Of a DNA stretch of 13,967 bases, positions 6,685-13,037 are shown piece by piece. Position 1 is the first letter of the stretch; each line of letters starts with the position of its first letter. This DNA comes from Archangium sp. (GTDB taxonomy: Bacteria; Myxococcota; Myxococcia; Myxococcales; Myxococcaceae), in NCBI GenBank assembly GCA_016793585.1, contig JAEUJR010000816.1, positions 1 to 13,967 on the forward strand, written 5' to 3'. Made by a program: the position numbers and the translations under genes. The notes under the pieces are model-generated. The model made no database searches. It saw only the letters and a program-made list of their open reading frames with translations, and had not been told where the DNA came from.

Positions 6685-7074
6685 ATGCCAACCATCTCAG
6701 GGCCCTTCGACGTCACCATGCAGGGCGAGCCACCGCTTCATGAACGTGACGGCATCTCGCTGGGGCGTGCGCGCTTCGACAAGAAGTTCCACGGCGCGCT
6801 CGAGGCCACCAGCGTCGTGCACATGACGAGCGTGCGCACCACGATTCCCAACTCGGCGGCCTACGTCGCCATCGAGCGCATCGAAGGCACCGTCGAGGGC
6901 CGCCGCGGCTCCTTCTGCGTCACGCACCTCGCCAGCATGAACCGCGGCGCAGAGTCGCTCGTCATCACCGTCGTGCCCGACTCGGGCACCGGTGAGCTCG
7001 TCGGCCTGACGGGCCAGATGAAGATTCGAATCGTCGAGCGAAAGCACTTCTACGACTTCGACTACGCGCTCTGA
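6685..7074 (+). CDS. DUF3224 family protein
   Basis: A 129-residue protein matching DUF3224 along its length, the usual size for the family. The recognisable blocks are the opening PTISGPFDVTMQGEPP, the strand LGRARFDKKFHGALEATS, AYVAIERIEGTVEGRRGSF and the strongly conserved VVPDSGTGELVGLTG followed by YDFDYAL at the C-terminus. The family is predicted to adopt an allene-oxide-cyclase-like beta-barrel and has no established function; members are often next to TetR or MarR regulators. Here the convergent TetR gene overlaps its last 13 bases. There is no signal peptide, so it is cytoplasmic. The open frame extends far upstream, but the ATG at 6685 matches the family's N-terminus. Confidence 0.88.
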   Translation: MPTISGPFDVTMQGEPPLHERDGISLGRARFDKKFHGALEATSVVHMTSVRTTIPNSAAYVAIERIEGTVEGRRGSFCVTHLASMNRGAESLVITVVPDSGTGELVGLTGQMKIRIVERKHFYDFDYAL

Positions 7075-7673
7075 GCGTGAGGCGAGTGCAGGTAGGCGGC
7101 GACCGTTCGAATGGCCTCGTCGGTCGCGCGGCCGCGGGCGAGCGCCTGCTTCTGGTGCGAGACGCCGTGAACGAGCGCGACGACCAGCTGCGGCAGCACG
7201 AAGAGCACGCGGCTGGCGTCTTCGGTGGAGCGCTCGGGTGACGTCACCTGGCGTGCGAACGTGGCCTGCAGCGCAGTTCTGAAGCCGTCGGCGCTCGCGG
7301 GAACGGCGGCGGTGATCAGCTCGTGCAGCTCGTCGTCTTCGGCGTGCACCTTCGCGAGGCGCTCCACCAGCTCGCACGAGAACAGCTCGAGAGAGGCCGT
7401 CGCACAGTCGGCCATCGTCTGCTCGATGGTGTTCCGCACGTCGTCGACGTGGCGGTCATGCAGGGCGGTGAAGATGGCCTGCTTGTTCGGAAAGTACTGG
7501 TACAGCGAGCCGATGCTGACGCCCGCTGCTTCGGCGACGCGATTGGTGGTGATGGCGTTGGCGCCCTGACGCTTGAGCACGCGCCGCACCGCCTCGAGCA
7601 CCGCGTCGACGGTCTGTCGTGAGCGCTGCTGCCTGGGTTCACGCCGCGTGGAGGTGGTTTCGTTGGCTTTCAT
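7062..7673 (-). CDS. TetR-family transcriptional regulator
   Basis: A 203-residue repressor-type regulator. After a basic N-terminal tail (REPRQQRSRQTVDAVLEAV) the DNA-binding domain is classic TetR: ITTNRVAEAAGVSIGSLYQY (about 41-60) followed by FPNKQAIFTALHDRH. Residues about 80-203 are the helical ligand/dimerisation domain, whose composition does not reveal the ligand. The ATG at 7673 fits the family better than the further upstream frame, which is low-complexity. It is divergent from the SGNH/NmrA operon with 170 bases between starts, the typical arrangement for a TetR protein controlling its neighbour, and its 3' end overlaps the DUF3224 gene by 13 bases. Regulation of either neighbour is an inference from position. 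Confidence 0.93.
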   Translation of the reverse strand: MKANETTSTRREPRQQRSRQTVDAVLEAVRRVLKRQGANAITTNRVAEAAGVSIGSLYQYFPNKQAIFTALHDRHVDDVRNTIEQTMADCATASLELFSCELVERLAKVHAEDDELHELITAAVPASADGFRTALQATFARQVTSPERSTEDASRVLFVLPQLVVALVHGVSHQKQALARGRATDEAIRTVAAYLHSPHAQSA

Positions 7674-7843
7674 CCGGTGCCGGCCTTGTAGCTGACCCGC
7701 TTCGCCGCGTGAAACCTGAGCAAACCGCGCGAGCCGGGCGACCTCGCCAGTCGTTTCGGCGATTTGCGGCGCGGCCAAGGCGAGCTGACGCCTCGGCATC
7801 GGTGCCGTACTTCTGGGGCTCCCTCGAACGGAGCTCGAACCCC
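7674..7843. promoter_or_regulatory. Divergent promoter region between tetR-type and SGNH genes
   Basis: These 170 bases separate two divergent starts and must hold the promoters of both. A small inverted repeat, GGCGA-CC-TCGCC (7737-7748), and the paired direct element CGGTGCCG (7677-7684 and 7800-7807) are the only symmetrical or repeated elements I see. No convincing -35/-10 pair is visible. A GGAG at 7830-7833 serves as ribosome site for the start at 7844. A TetR operator is expected here from the family's habits but I cannot pinpoint it. Confidence 0.35.
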
Positions 7844-8677
7844 ATGTCGAACGAACACCTGCGCTGGCTCTTGAAGGTCATTCAACCCGCACGAACGCTG
7901 GCGTCACTGCCAGGCGGCGCCGCGCTCTCACCAGAGACGCACGCCTCGCTGCTGGGGCTTTCACCAGACGTCTACGCAGCCGAGCTCGCGGGCATGAAAG
8001 CCGAGGCCAGCGCTGCGGCGCGCGAGCTGGGGCGCGACCCGGCCGTCGCGGCGATGGTCGACCGGCTTCCGCTCCGGAAGGGCGCGAAGGTCGTGGCCTT
8101 CGGAGACAGCCTCACGTCGGAGCCGCAGTCGTGGGCCGTGATTCTGAGTGAGCTCATCAGCGCCCGCCGCGCCGAGCTCGGCGTCGAGGTGCTCGTCAGC
8201 GCGGTCGGCGGAGAGACGACGACGCATGGGCTGATTCGTGCTGGCGAGGTCATCGGCCAGCAGCCTGATTGGGTTCTCTGCCTCATCGGAACGAACGACG
8301 CCCGAACGCAGGGGCCCCACGCGACGAAGACGCTGGTGCATCACGAAGAGACGGCGCGAAACCTCGCCGAGCTGCGCAATCGGCTCTCCCGCGAGACGCG
8401 GGCACGCCTGGTGTGGATGACTCCGCCTGCGGTGAACGAGGCGCAGGTGGCGGCACACCCCGGGCTCGCCCGCTTCGGTGTTCGGTTTCGCAACGAAGAC
8501 CTCGCGCGCGTCGCGAAGACCCTTCGTGAACTCGACCCCGCGGCCATCGACCTCTTCTCCGCGCTTGGTGCGCCGCCGGGCGCCGAGCTGCTGATGGGTG
8601 ACGGCCTGCACTTCACGGTGGCCGGTCAGAAGCGCCTGGCGCTCGAGGTGCTCACCCGCTGGAGCGCCTTGACGTGA
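7844..8677 (+). CDS. SGNH/GDSL-family hydrolase
   Basis: A 277-residue esterase/lipase-type hydrolase. The catalytic domain begins near residue 81 (AKVVAFGDSLT), with nucleophile Ser89 in GDSL; block II Gly is at about 122-123 (VGGETT); block III is GTND (149-152); and the Asp253/His256 pair is in GDGLHFT (252-258), so all SGNH catalytic elements are present and in order. The first roughly 80 residues are a helical extension (SPETHASLLGLSPDVYAAEL) not usual for a minimal SGNH enzyme. No signal peptide, so it acts in the cytoplasm. The ATG at 7844 has a GGAG ribosome site 10 bases upstream. Its stop overlaps the GTG start of the NmrA-like gene by four bases. The substrate (acyl ester, carbohydrate ester or lysophospholipid) cannot be deduced. 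Confidence 0.9.
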   Translation: MSNEHLRWLLKVIQPARTLASLPGGAALSPETHASLLGLSPDVYAAELAGMKAEASAAARELGRDPAVAAMVDRLPLRKGAKVVAFGDSLTSEPQSWAVILSELISARRAELGVEVLVSAVGGETTTHGLIRAGEVIGQQPDWVLCLIGTNDARTQGPHATKTLVHHEETARNLAELRNRLSRETRARLVWMTPPAVNEAQVAAHPGLARFGVRFRNEDLARVAKTLRELDPAAIDLFSALGAPPGAELLMGDGLHFTVAGQKRLALEVLTRWSALT

Positions 8678-9522
8678 GGGCGCTCGTCTTCGGCGCGACG
8701 GGAAACATCGGAGCTCGTGTCACCGAGCGCCTCATCGCCCGCGGCCACCGACCTGCCGTGTTCGTTCGCGACGCGAAGAAGGCGAAGACACTCTTCGGCA
8801 AGCGGGTCGACCTTCGGCCTGGCGACCTCGAGCAGCCTGCTTCGCTCGCGCCCGCGCTCGATGGCATCGACGAGGTGTTTCTCGTCACCGATGGGCCAGG
8901 GCTCGAAGAGAAGGACCGCGCGGTGGCGCTCGCGGCGAAGGCGGCTGGAGTTCGGCACGTGGTGAAGCTCTCGACGCTCGACGTGCACTCCGGCATCGGC
9001 ACTGGCCCGTGGCACGCGCGCGGCGAGGCGGCCGTTCGCGAGAGCGGCGTCGCCTTCACGTTCGTTCAACCCGCGGGGTTCATGCTGAACGCGCTCGGGT
9101 GGGCGCAGTCGATTCGTGAGCGGGGCGTGCTCCGCAGCTCGACGGGTGACGGCCAGATTGCGTTCATTCACCCCGACGACATCGCCGACGTCGCGGTCGA
9201 GGCGTTGAGCAACCGCGACCACGATGGCGAGTCCCTCGTCATCACCGGCCCGCAGGCGCTCAGCTACGCAGAGATGGGGCAGGCCATCGGCCGCGCGATT
9301 GGCAAACGTGTGCGCTTCGAGGCGCTGTCTGATCAGCAGGCGTCTGCGGGCGTGGTGCGCTGGGCGGGCAAGGGGCCGTATGCCGACGCGCTCGTCGACA
9401 TCTGGCGGGCGGTGCGTGAAGGCCGGCTCGACACCGTCACCGATGGCGTGCAGCGCATTCTCGGTCGAAGGCCCATCACGTTCGACCAGTGGGCCACAGA
9501 GAACGCCGACGCGTTTCAGTAG
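8674..9522 (+). CDS. NmrA-like NAD(P)-binding protein (atypical SDR)
   Basis: A 282-residue Rossmann-fold protein. The nucleotide-binding motif GATGNIG is at residues 7-13, followed by a basic strand end (HRPAVFVRDAKKA) suggesting NADP(H) preference. Later segments typical of the NmrA/QOR2 group are KLSTLDVHS, VAFTFVQPAGFMLN and IAFIHPDDIADVAVEAL. The usual SDR Tyr-x-x-x-Lys is not present at the expected place (WHARGEAAVR), as in atypical SDRs that act as redox sensors or accept unusual substrates. The start is GTG at 8674, whose last bases form the TGA stop of the SGNH gene, so translation of the pair is coupled. The neighbouring TetR regulator suggests inducible expression. Its 3' end overlaps the convergent lipoprotein gene by seven bases. 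Confidence 0.9.
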   Translation: MRALVFGATGNIGARVTERLIARGHRPAVFVRDAKKAKTLFGKRVDLRPGDLEQPASLAPALDGIDEVFLVTDGPGLEEKDRAVALAAKAAGVRHVVKLSTLDVHSGIGTGPWHARGEAAVRESGVAFTFVQPAGFMLNALGWAQSIRERGVLRSSTGDGQIAFIHPDDIADVAVEALSNRDHDGESLVITGPQALSYAEMGQAIGRAIGKRVRFEALSDQQASAGVVRWAGKGPYADALVDIWRAVREGRLDTVTDGVQRILGRRPITFDQWATENADAFQ

Positions 9523-10394
9523 ATGAAGGCGTCGTTTCCGTCGGTGGTGGTGAGGTAGAGAATGGTGTCGCCTCGCACACCGGCGTCGATCTGCGCCGCC
9601 GCGTCGAGCACCGCCTGCCGCGCCACGTCGTCGTAGGCGAGCACGTGCAGAATCTGCTTTCGCCAGCGCCACGGCGGGTCGACGTTGCGCGAGCTCACCT
9701 GAATGTCGCTGAACTTGCCGGTGAGCAGCGAGCGCGCATCAGACACGAGCAGCGGCGAGCCCGGCGGGAACTTGAAGGCGCGCGCGACGCTGACGCCGAT
9801 GACCTGCCCTTCGAGCGTGACGACGAGGTCGGTCTTTTTGCTGGTGGTCGGCGTGTACGTGACCTGCGTCTCGGTCGCGAAGAGCTCGGCGAGCTCGCAG
9901 CGGTGCAGCACCTCGTACGCGAAGGTCTCCGAGGCCACCGAGCTGCCGCCCGCGTTCGGCGTGGTGAAGAGCCGGTAGCCGCCGTCGCTGAGCAGCCCCG
10001 CGTCGAAGGGGTTCATGCCGAAGTCGAGGCGCGTGTCGAAGGTCGCGGGTGACGGAGAGGTGAGGTCCATCAACGACAGCGGTCCGCACGCTCCACTCAC
10101 CGCACCGAGGCCGGGCAGCGGCACCATCGGGCCCGCGTCGAGCACCGAGGCATCGGCACCCCCGGCGTCGAAGGAGCCCGCGTCATCCACGCCTGCGTCG
10201 ACCACCCCGGCGTCGAACGAGCCCGCGTCCTCAACGCCGGCGTCGAGCTCGGCTCCGGCGTCTTCCACCGCTCCGCCGTCGACGACGGGCGAGCCCGCGT
10301 CTTCAGAGGCTCGTTGCCCCGCGTCGCGCTCCGCAGCGATGGGTGAGCAGGCGCAGAGCAGCAGAAACACGACGGCAGCAGCGAGGCGACGCAC
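9516..10394 (-). CDS. Lipoprotein with DAG-repeat linker and C-terminal domain of unknown function
   Basis: A 292-residue exported protein from the GTG at 10394, which gives a textbook lipoprotein leader (RRLAAAVVFLLLCAC, candidate Cys14 or Cys16). A TTG at 10439 would add 15 polar residues and is less likely. Residues about 24-88 are a flexible Asp-Ala-Gly linker with some ten DAG units (DAGVEDAGSFDAGVVDAG). Residues about 115-292 form a compact domain with TDLVVTLEGQVIGVSVARAF (about 188-207), FPPGSPLL, IQVSSRNV, WRKQILHVLAYDD and RGDTILYLTT near the end. The D...GVSV pattern resembles the core of PD-(D/E)XK nuclease folds, but the expected Glu-x-Lys is Ser-x-Ala, so activity is not indicated. 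The same motif string is reminiscent to me of an uncharacterised family also present in fungi; that needs a search. It ends overlapping the NmrA-like gene by seven bases. Confidence 0.82.
   Translation of the reverse strand: MRRLAAAVVFLLLCACSPIAAERDAGQRASEDAGSPVVDGGAVEDAGAELDAGVEDAGSFDAGVVDAGVDDAGSFDAGGADASVLDAGPMVPLPGLGAVSGACGPLSLMDLTSPSPATFDTRLDFGMNPFDAGLLSDGGYRLFTTPNAGGSSVASETFAYEVLHRCELAELFATETQVTYTPTTSKKTDLVVTLEGQVIGVSVARAFKFPPGSPLLVSDARSLLTGKFSDIQVSSRNVDPPWRWRKQILHVLAYDDVARQAVLDAAAQIDAGVRGDTILYLTTTDGNDAFIY
10131..10322 (-). repeat. Degenerate DAG-codon tandem repeat
   Basis: Within the lipoprotein linker the DNA repeats short units translating as Asp-Ala-Gly with variable spacers. The clearest copy pair is a 22-base segment at 10163-10184 and 10208-10229 with one mismatch, 45 bases (15 codons) apart, encoding AGSFDAG both times. 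Such repeats expand and contract by slippage, so linker length may vary between strains. Confidence 0.7.
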
Positions 10395-10482
10395 GTGGGC
10401 GAAGGTATCACCCGATTTCGCACGCGCCGAACGCGACAATCGACCTCGGGCGCCCCTTCATGGTGTCGTTCTGCTTCCACCC

Positions 10483-10488
10483 AAGGAG
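10483..10488 (+). promoter_or_regulatory. Strong Shine-Dalgarno for the knottin-like gene
   Basis: AAGGAG lies eight bases before the ATG at 10497. It is the best ribosome site in the window and decides the start among upstream in-frame alternatives, indicating that the short product is made in quantity. Confidence 0.8.
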
Positions 10489-10496
10489 TCACACAC

Positions 10497-10688
10497 ATGA
10501 AGAGCGTTCTCGTCGCCGTCGCCGCCAGCTTTGCCCTCGGTTTCGCCGTCTCGGCCTCGGCCAGCACTGGCGCGAAGTCGGGCGTCGCTCCCACGCAGAA
10601 CAGCTGCACGGCGGCAGGCCACGCGTGTTCGAGCGCCGAAGACTGCTGCTCGCGCATGTGCCGCAAAGACACGAAGAAGTGCGCCTGA
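10497..10688 (+). CDS. Secreted six-cysteine knottin-like mini-protein
   Basis: A 63-residue precursor. Residues 1-22 are a Sec signal peptide (MKSVLVAVAASFALGFAVSA, cleavage probably after Ala22 in SASA). The mature 41 residues begin with a Ser/Gly/Ala/Pro stretch and then carry all six cysteines in the order C-x6-C-x5-CC-x3-C-x6-C, which is the inhibitor-cystine-knot spacing seen in conotoxins, spider toxins and dickkopf-like domains. The cysteine core reads CTAAGHACSSAEDCC, SRMC, RKDTKKC and is basic near its end. The AAGGAG ribosome site and signal peptide support real expression; the longer upstream reading frame is discarded. It sits alone, divergent from the DAG-linker lipoprotein (102 bases between starts) and 40 bases ahead of an unrelated SDR gene. 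Whether it acts as toxin, protease inhibitor or signal is unknown. Confidence 0.85.
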   Translation: MKSVLVAVAASFALGFAVSASASTGAKSGVAPTQNSCTAAGHACSSAEDCCSRMCRKDTKKCA

Positions 10689-10728
10689 GGTGTGGAAGAC
10701 GTGACGGGAGCGGGGTAGCCGTCGCCGC

Positions 10729-11382
10729 ATGGGCGCTGTCGCACTCGTCATCGGCTCCACGGGACTCGTCGGTCAACAGCTCGTCGCATGCCTGCTCGAA
10801 GACCAGCGCTTCGAGCGGGTCGTCTCGTTCGTGCGGCGGTCGTCGGGTCGCACCCACGCGAAGCTCGAAGAACACGTCATCGACTTCCGCGCTGCTGACG
10901 CGTGGGCCGACCTGGTGAAGGGCGACGTGCTCTTCTCGGCCCTCGGCACGACCATCAAGCAGGCTGGCAGCAAGCCCGCGATGTACGAGGTCGACCACAC
11001 CTTTCAGTTCAACACCGCGAAGGCCGCCGCGAAGAACGGCGTGAAGGCCTACGTGCTCGTCTCGTCTGCGAGCGCGAGCCCGTCGTCGCCGGTCTTCTAC
11101 TCACGCATGAAGGGCGAGCTCGAGCGCGACACCGCGAAGCTCGGCTTCACCAGCGTGACCTTCGTTCGGCCCGGGCTCCTTGGAGGCGCTCGCGAGAAGC
11201 CGCGCGCCGGCGAGCGCTTCGCCGAGGCCGTGCTCGACGTCGTCGGCTGGCTGCCCGGCCTGGGCAACGTGAAGACGATTCAGGGCCGAACGGTGGCGAA
11301 GGCGATGATCGAGGCGTGGCATCAGCACACGCCCGGCGTCGTGGTGCTCCGCAACGAGCAGCTCTTCGTGCTGGGCGCCTGA
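10729..11382 (+). CDS. TIP30/HTATIP2-like NAD(P)-binding oxidoreductase
   Basis: A 217-residue extended/atypical SDR. It shows the dinucleotide motif GSTGLVG (9-15), the basic strand end VVSFVRRSSGR, then FSALGTTIKQAGSKPAM (about 69-85), which is characteristic of the HTATIP2/TIP30-like bacterial group. The active-site region is VLVSSASASPSSPVFYSRMK, with Ser112/113, Tyr124 and Lys128 forming the usual SDR triad, and FVRPGLLGGAREKPRAGERF is the family's RP-x-L-L-G-x-R segment. Cytoplasmic, no signal peptide. The start ATG at 10729 fits the glycine motif position; its ribosome site is weak (GGGAG well upstream). It ends nine bases before the convergent gene at 11392. The physiological substrate is not known for bacterial members. 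Confidence 0.9.
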   Translation: MGAVALVIGSTGLVGQQLVACLLEDQRFERVVSFVRRSSGRTHAKLEEHVIDFRAADAWADLVKGDVLFSALGTTIKQAGSKPAMYEVDHTFQFNTAKAAAKNGVKAYVLVSSASASPSSPVFYSRMKGELERDTAKLGFTSVTFVRPGLLGGAREKPRAGERFAEAVLDVVGWLPGLGNVKTIQGRTVAKAMIEAWHQHTPGVVVLRNEQLFVLGA

Positions 11383-11391
11383 CCAGCGCGC

Positions 11392-12228
11392 TCAGGTCTC
11401 GACCTGGCCGGTGAGAATGCCAGCGAGCTCTCCGTTCTTCGTGCGGCCGACGATGAAGGTCGAGATGTTGATGCTGCCAAAGCGCACGACGGTGAGGTCG
11501 GTGAGCTGGCTCTCGAGCAGCGTCTTGAGCGCTCCGAAGCGGCGCGCCTGCTCGACCGACTCGGGGTCTGCCGGGTCGTTCGGCGTGGCGAGCCGCGTGA
11601 GGAACGCCTGCGCGTCACGCACTTCGCTGCCGGTACGCTTGGCGAGCGGCGTGCCTCCCGACATCACGGAGTCGATGAGCCGGTCGTGCTGGTAGGTGAG
11701 CTTCTGGCGAATGAGGTGCGGCGTGATGGCGGTGGTGCCGATGGCGTTGGCCGAGACGAAGCGCAGGTTCGCGTCGGTCTCGCTCATCAACGTCAGGCCC
11801 TGCGTCGCGGCCTCCACGGCGGTCTTGAGCTGCGGGAGCGTCAACACGCCGGGCGTCGGCGGCGTCGGCGCCTTCTGGCCGCGCAGGAAGAAGAAGTCTT
11901 CGACGAGGTCTTTCGGCAGCTTCGCGCCGTCGGCGAGTGACAGCTTGCCGTCGTTGCCCGCCGCGACCTCGGCAGCACGCTTCGCGTAGGCCTTCGCGTC
12001 GGTGGCGAGCGCGGCGACGTCGACGGCCTTGTTGCCCCGCGCCTTGATCAGCTCGAGCGCGCTGTCGGCGAACAGCTGGTCACCATCGGTGCGCGTGGCC
12101 ATCTTCTTCGCTTCGGCGGCCGAGAGCTTTCCGTTCGAGCCGGCGGCGCGCTTCACCGCGGCAGTGAACTCGTTGGTCCAGACGGTGGTGAAGGTGTTGA
12201 CGCTGGGAGTACCGGTGAGTTTGGGCAT
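11392..12228 (-). CDS. Nuclease A inhibitor (NuiA)-like protein with degenerate EF-hand-like loops
   Basis: A 278-residue protein. The C-terminal part (about 129-278) matches the nuclease A inhibitor family, whose founder from Anabaena binds and blocks the sugar-nonspecific nuclease NucA: LPQLKTAVEAATQGLTLMSE, then RRFGALKTLLESQLTDLTVV, RFGSINISTFIVGRTKNGEL and the terminal GQVET closely parallel the family's signature and its conserved Val-Glu-Thr end. The N-terminal 125 residues carry two related helix-loop-helix units around AGSNGKLSAAE (loop 28-39) and AGNDGKLSLAD (loop 89-100). These look like EF-hands that have lost the first Asp ligand. A Pro/Thr linker (PTPPTPG) separates the halves. 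ATG at 12228 preferred over the GTG at 12255. No signal peptide and no adjacent nuclease. The family call is from memory of its motifs. Confidence 0.8.
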   Translation of the reverse strand: MPKLTGTPSVNTFTTVWTNEFTAAVKRAAGSNGKLSAAEAKKMATRTDGDQLFADSALELIKARGNKAVDVAALATDAKAYAKRAAEVAAGNDGKLSLADGAKLPKDLVEDFFFLRGQKAPTPPTPGVLTLPQLKTAVEAATQGLTLMSETDANLRFVSANAIGTTAITPHLIRQKLTYQHDRLIDSVMSGGTPLAKRTGSEVRDAQAFLTRLATPNDPADPESVEQARRFGALKTLLESQLTDLTVVRFGSINISTFIVGRTKNGELAGILTGQVET

Positions 12229-12257
12229 GGGGTCAGGAGAGCCCACTCGGGGCACCG

Positions 12258-12287
12258 GCCGCCAGTGACTTCGACGTCACGGACGGC
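12258..12287 (-). terminator. Hairpin directly after the zinc-finger protein stop codon
   Basis: GTGAC and GTCAC (12265-12269, 12276-12280) pair around TTCGAC, and GCCG with CGGC (12258-12261, 12284-12287) extend the stem across an imperfect internal segment. It begins the base after the stop codon of the minus-strand gene ending at 12288 and lies 30 bases before the next ATG. There is no T-run, so it may act as a processing or attenuation hairpin between the two genes rather than a full terminator. Confidence 0.4.
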
Positions 12288-13037
12288 TCAGCGCAGGCCC
12301 TTCTGCGTCAGCACGTCACCCACCAACGTCGCGCACTCGGCGCAGATGCCCGCATGCGGCCCGAGAATCAGGCCGGCGCGCGGCTCGAGACACAAGACGC
12401 AGAACCGCAGCGTCGGAGCCGCCGACGTGTCGAGCGGGGTTGCGTCACTCGGCCCCCTCTCGGCGGCGATGTCGGCGCAGGTCGCTCCACACTGTTCGCA
12501 CAGCATCACCCCGACCGGGCCTGCGATGAGCGCGCGGCGTTGATGACGAAGGGCGGAACAGAAGCAGCACCAGCCCGACGCGCCCGTTCCGTCCGAGAGC
12601 GACACCGCGAGGAACGCTTCGGCCTTGCCCACCGTGCCCACGAAGCAGCCCGTGAAGCCCAGCTTCGCCGCGAGCCAGGTGCACACGAGGCGCACGTCAT
12701 CGCGGTCGGCGTGAAACGCGCGCGTCGACAGCGCGCCTGCGACTTCGGGGAGCCGCTCCATCGCGCCCTTCGCCGTCTGCCAGCCCGCCGCGTCGATGCT
12801 CTCGTTCTCGAAGCCCCACAAGAACCCGTCACCCTCGACGAAGGTGCCGAGCAGCTGACACGGGCCGCCGAAGAGGAGCTGTTCTCCTTCACGCCACTCG
12901 AAGCGCGGCACCGAGAGGTCGACGCTCCAGCGCTCGTGCTCGTTGCCGGGCTTCAACGCCGCCCCCACACGCGCCGCCGCCTGCGCCACCAGCAGGCCCT
13001 CTTTCCGCGCGGCCGAGACGAGCTCGTCGAACGTCAT
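12288..13037 (-). CDS. DUF6882-like protein with two ClpX-type C4 zinc motifs
   Basis: A 249-residue protein. Residues about 1-145 resemble the DUF6882-type domain (LLGTFVEGDGFLWGFENESI, WQTAK, then a conserved helix with LVCTWLAAKLGFTG). Two C-terminal zinc motifs follow, both like the N-terminal zinc-binding domain of the ClpX unfoldase: the first has C157-x2-C160 and C180-x2-C183 around LIAGPVGVMLCEQC; the second has C213-x2-C216 and C232-x2-C235 around LILGPHAGICAEC. In ClpX this domain dimerises and binds adaptors and substrates, so protein binding is a reasonable guess here. There is no ATPase domain. The start ATG overlaps the stop of the propeller gene by four bases (ATGA), giving translational coupling. 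Function is unknown. Confidence 0.82.
   Translation of the reverse strand: MTFDELVSAARKEGLLVAQAAARVGAALKPGNEHERWSVDLSVPRFEWREGEQLLFGGPCQLLGTFVEGDGFLWGFENESIDAAGWQTAKGAMERLPEVAGALSTRAFHADRDDVRLVCTWLAAKLGFTGCFVGTVGKAEAFLAVSLSDGTGASGWCCFCSALRHQRRALIAGPVGVMLCEQCGATCADIAAERGPSDATPLDTSAAPTLRFCVLCLEPRAGLILGPHAGICAECATLVGDVLTQKGLR

Noticed and set aside
8626..9672. 348-codon minus-strand open frame opposite the NmrA-like gene
   Set aside because: Arg/His/Val-rich and motif-free; the plus strand has the Rossmann motif, a coupled start and family-specific segments.
10131..10322. Possible CRISPR or minisatellite array
   Set aside because: The repeats are short, degenerate and in phase with Asp-Ala-Gly codons of a coding sequence, with no regular spacers.
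10395..10439. TTG start extending the DAG-linker lipoprotein by 15 residues
   Set aside because: It would place a polar stretch ahead of the lipoprotein signal; the GTG at 10394 gives a standard leader length.
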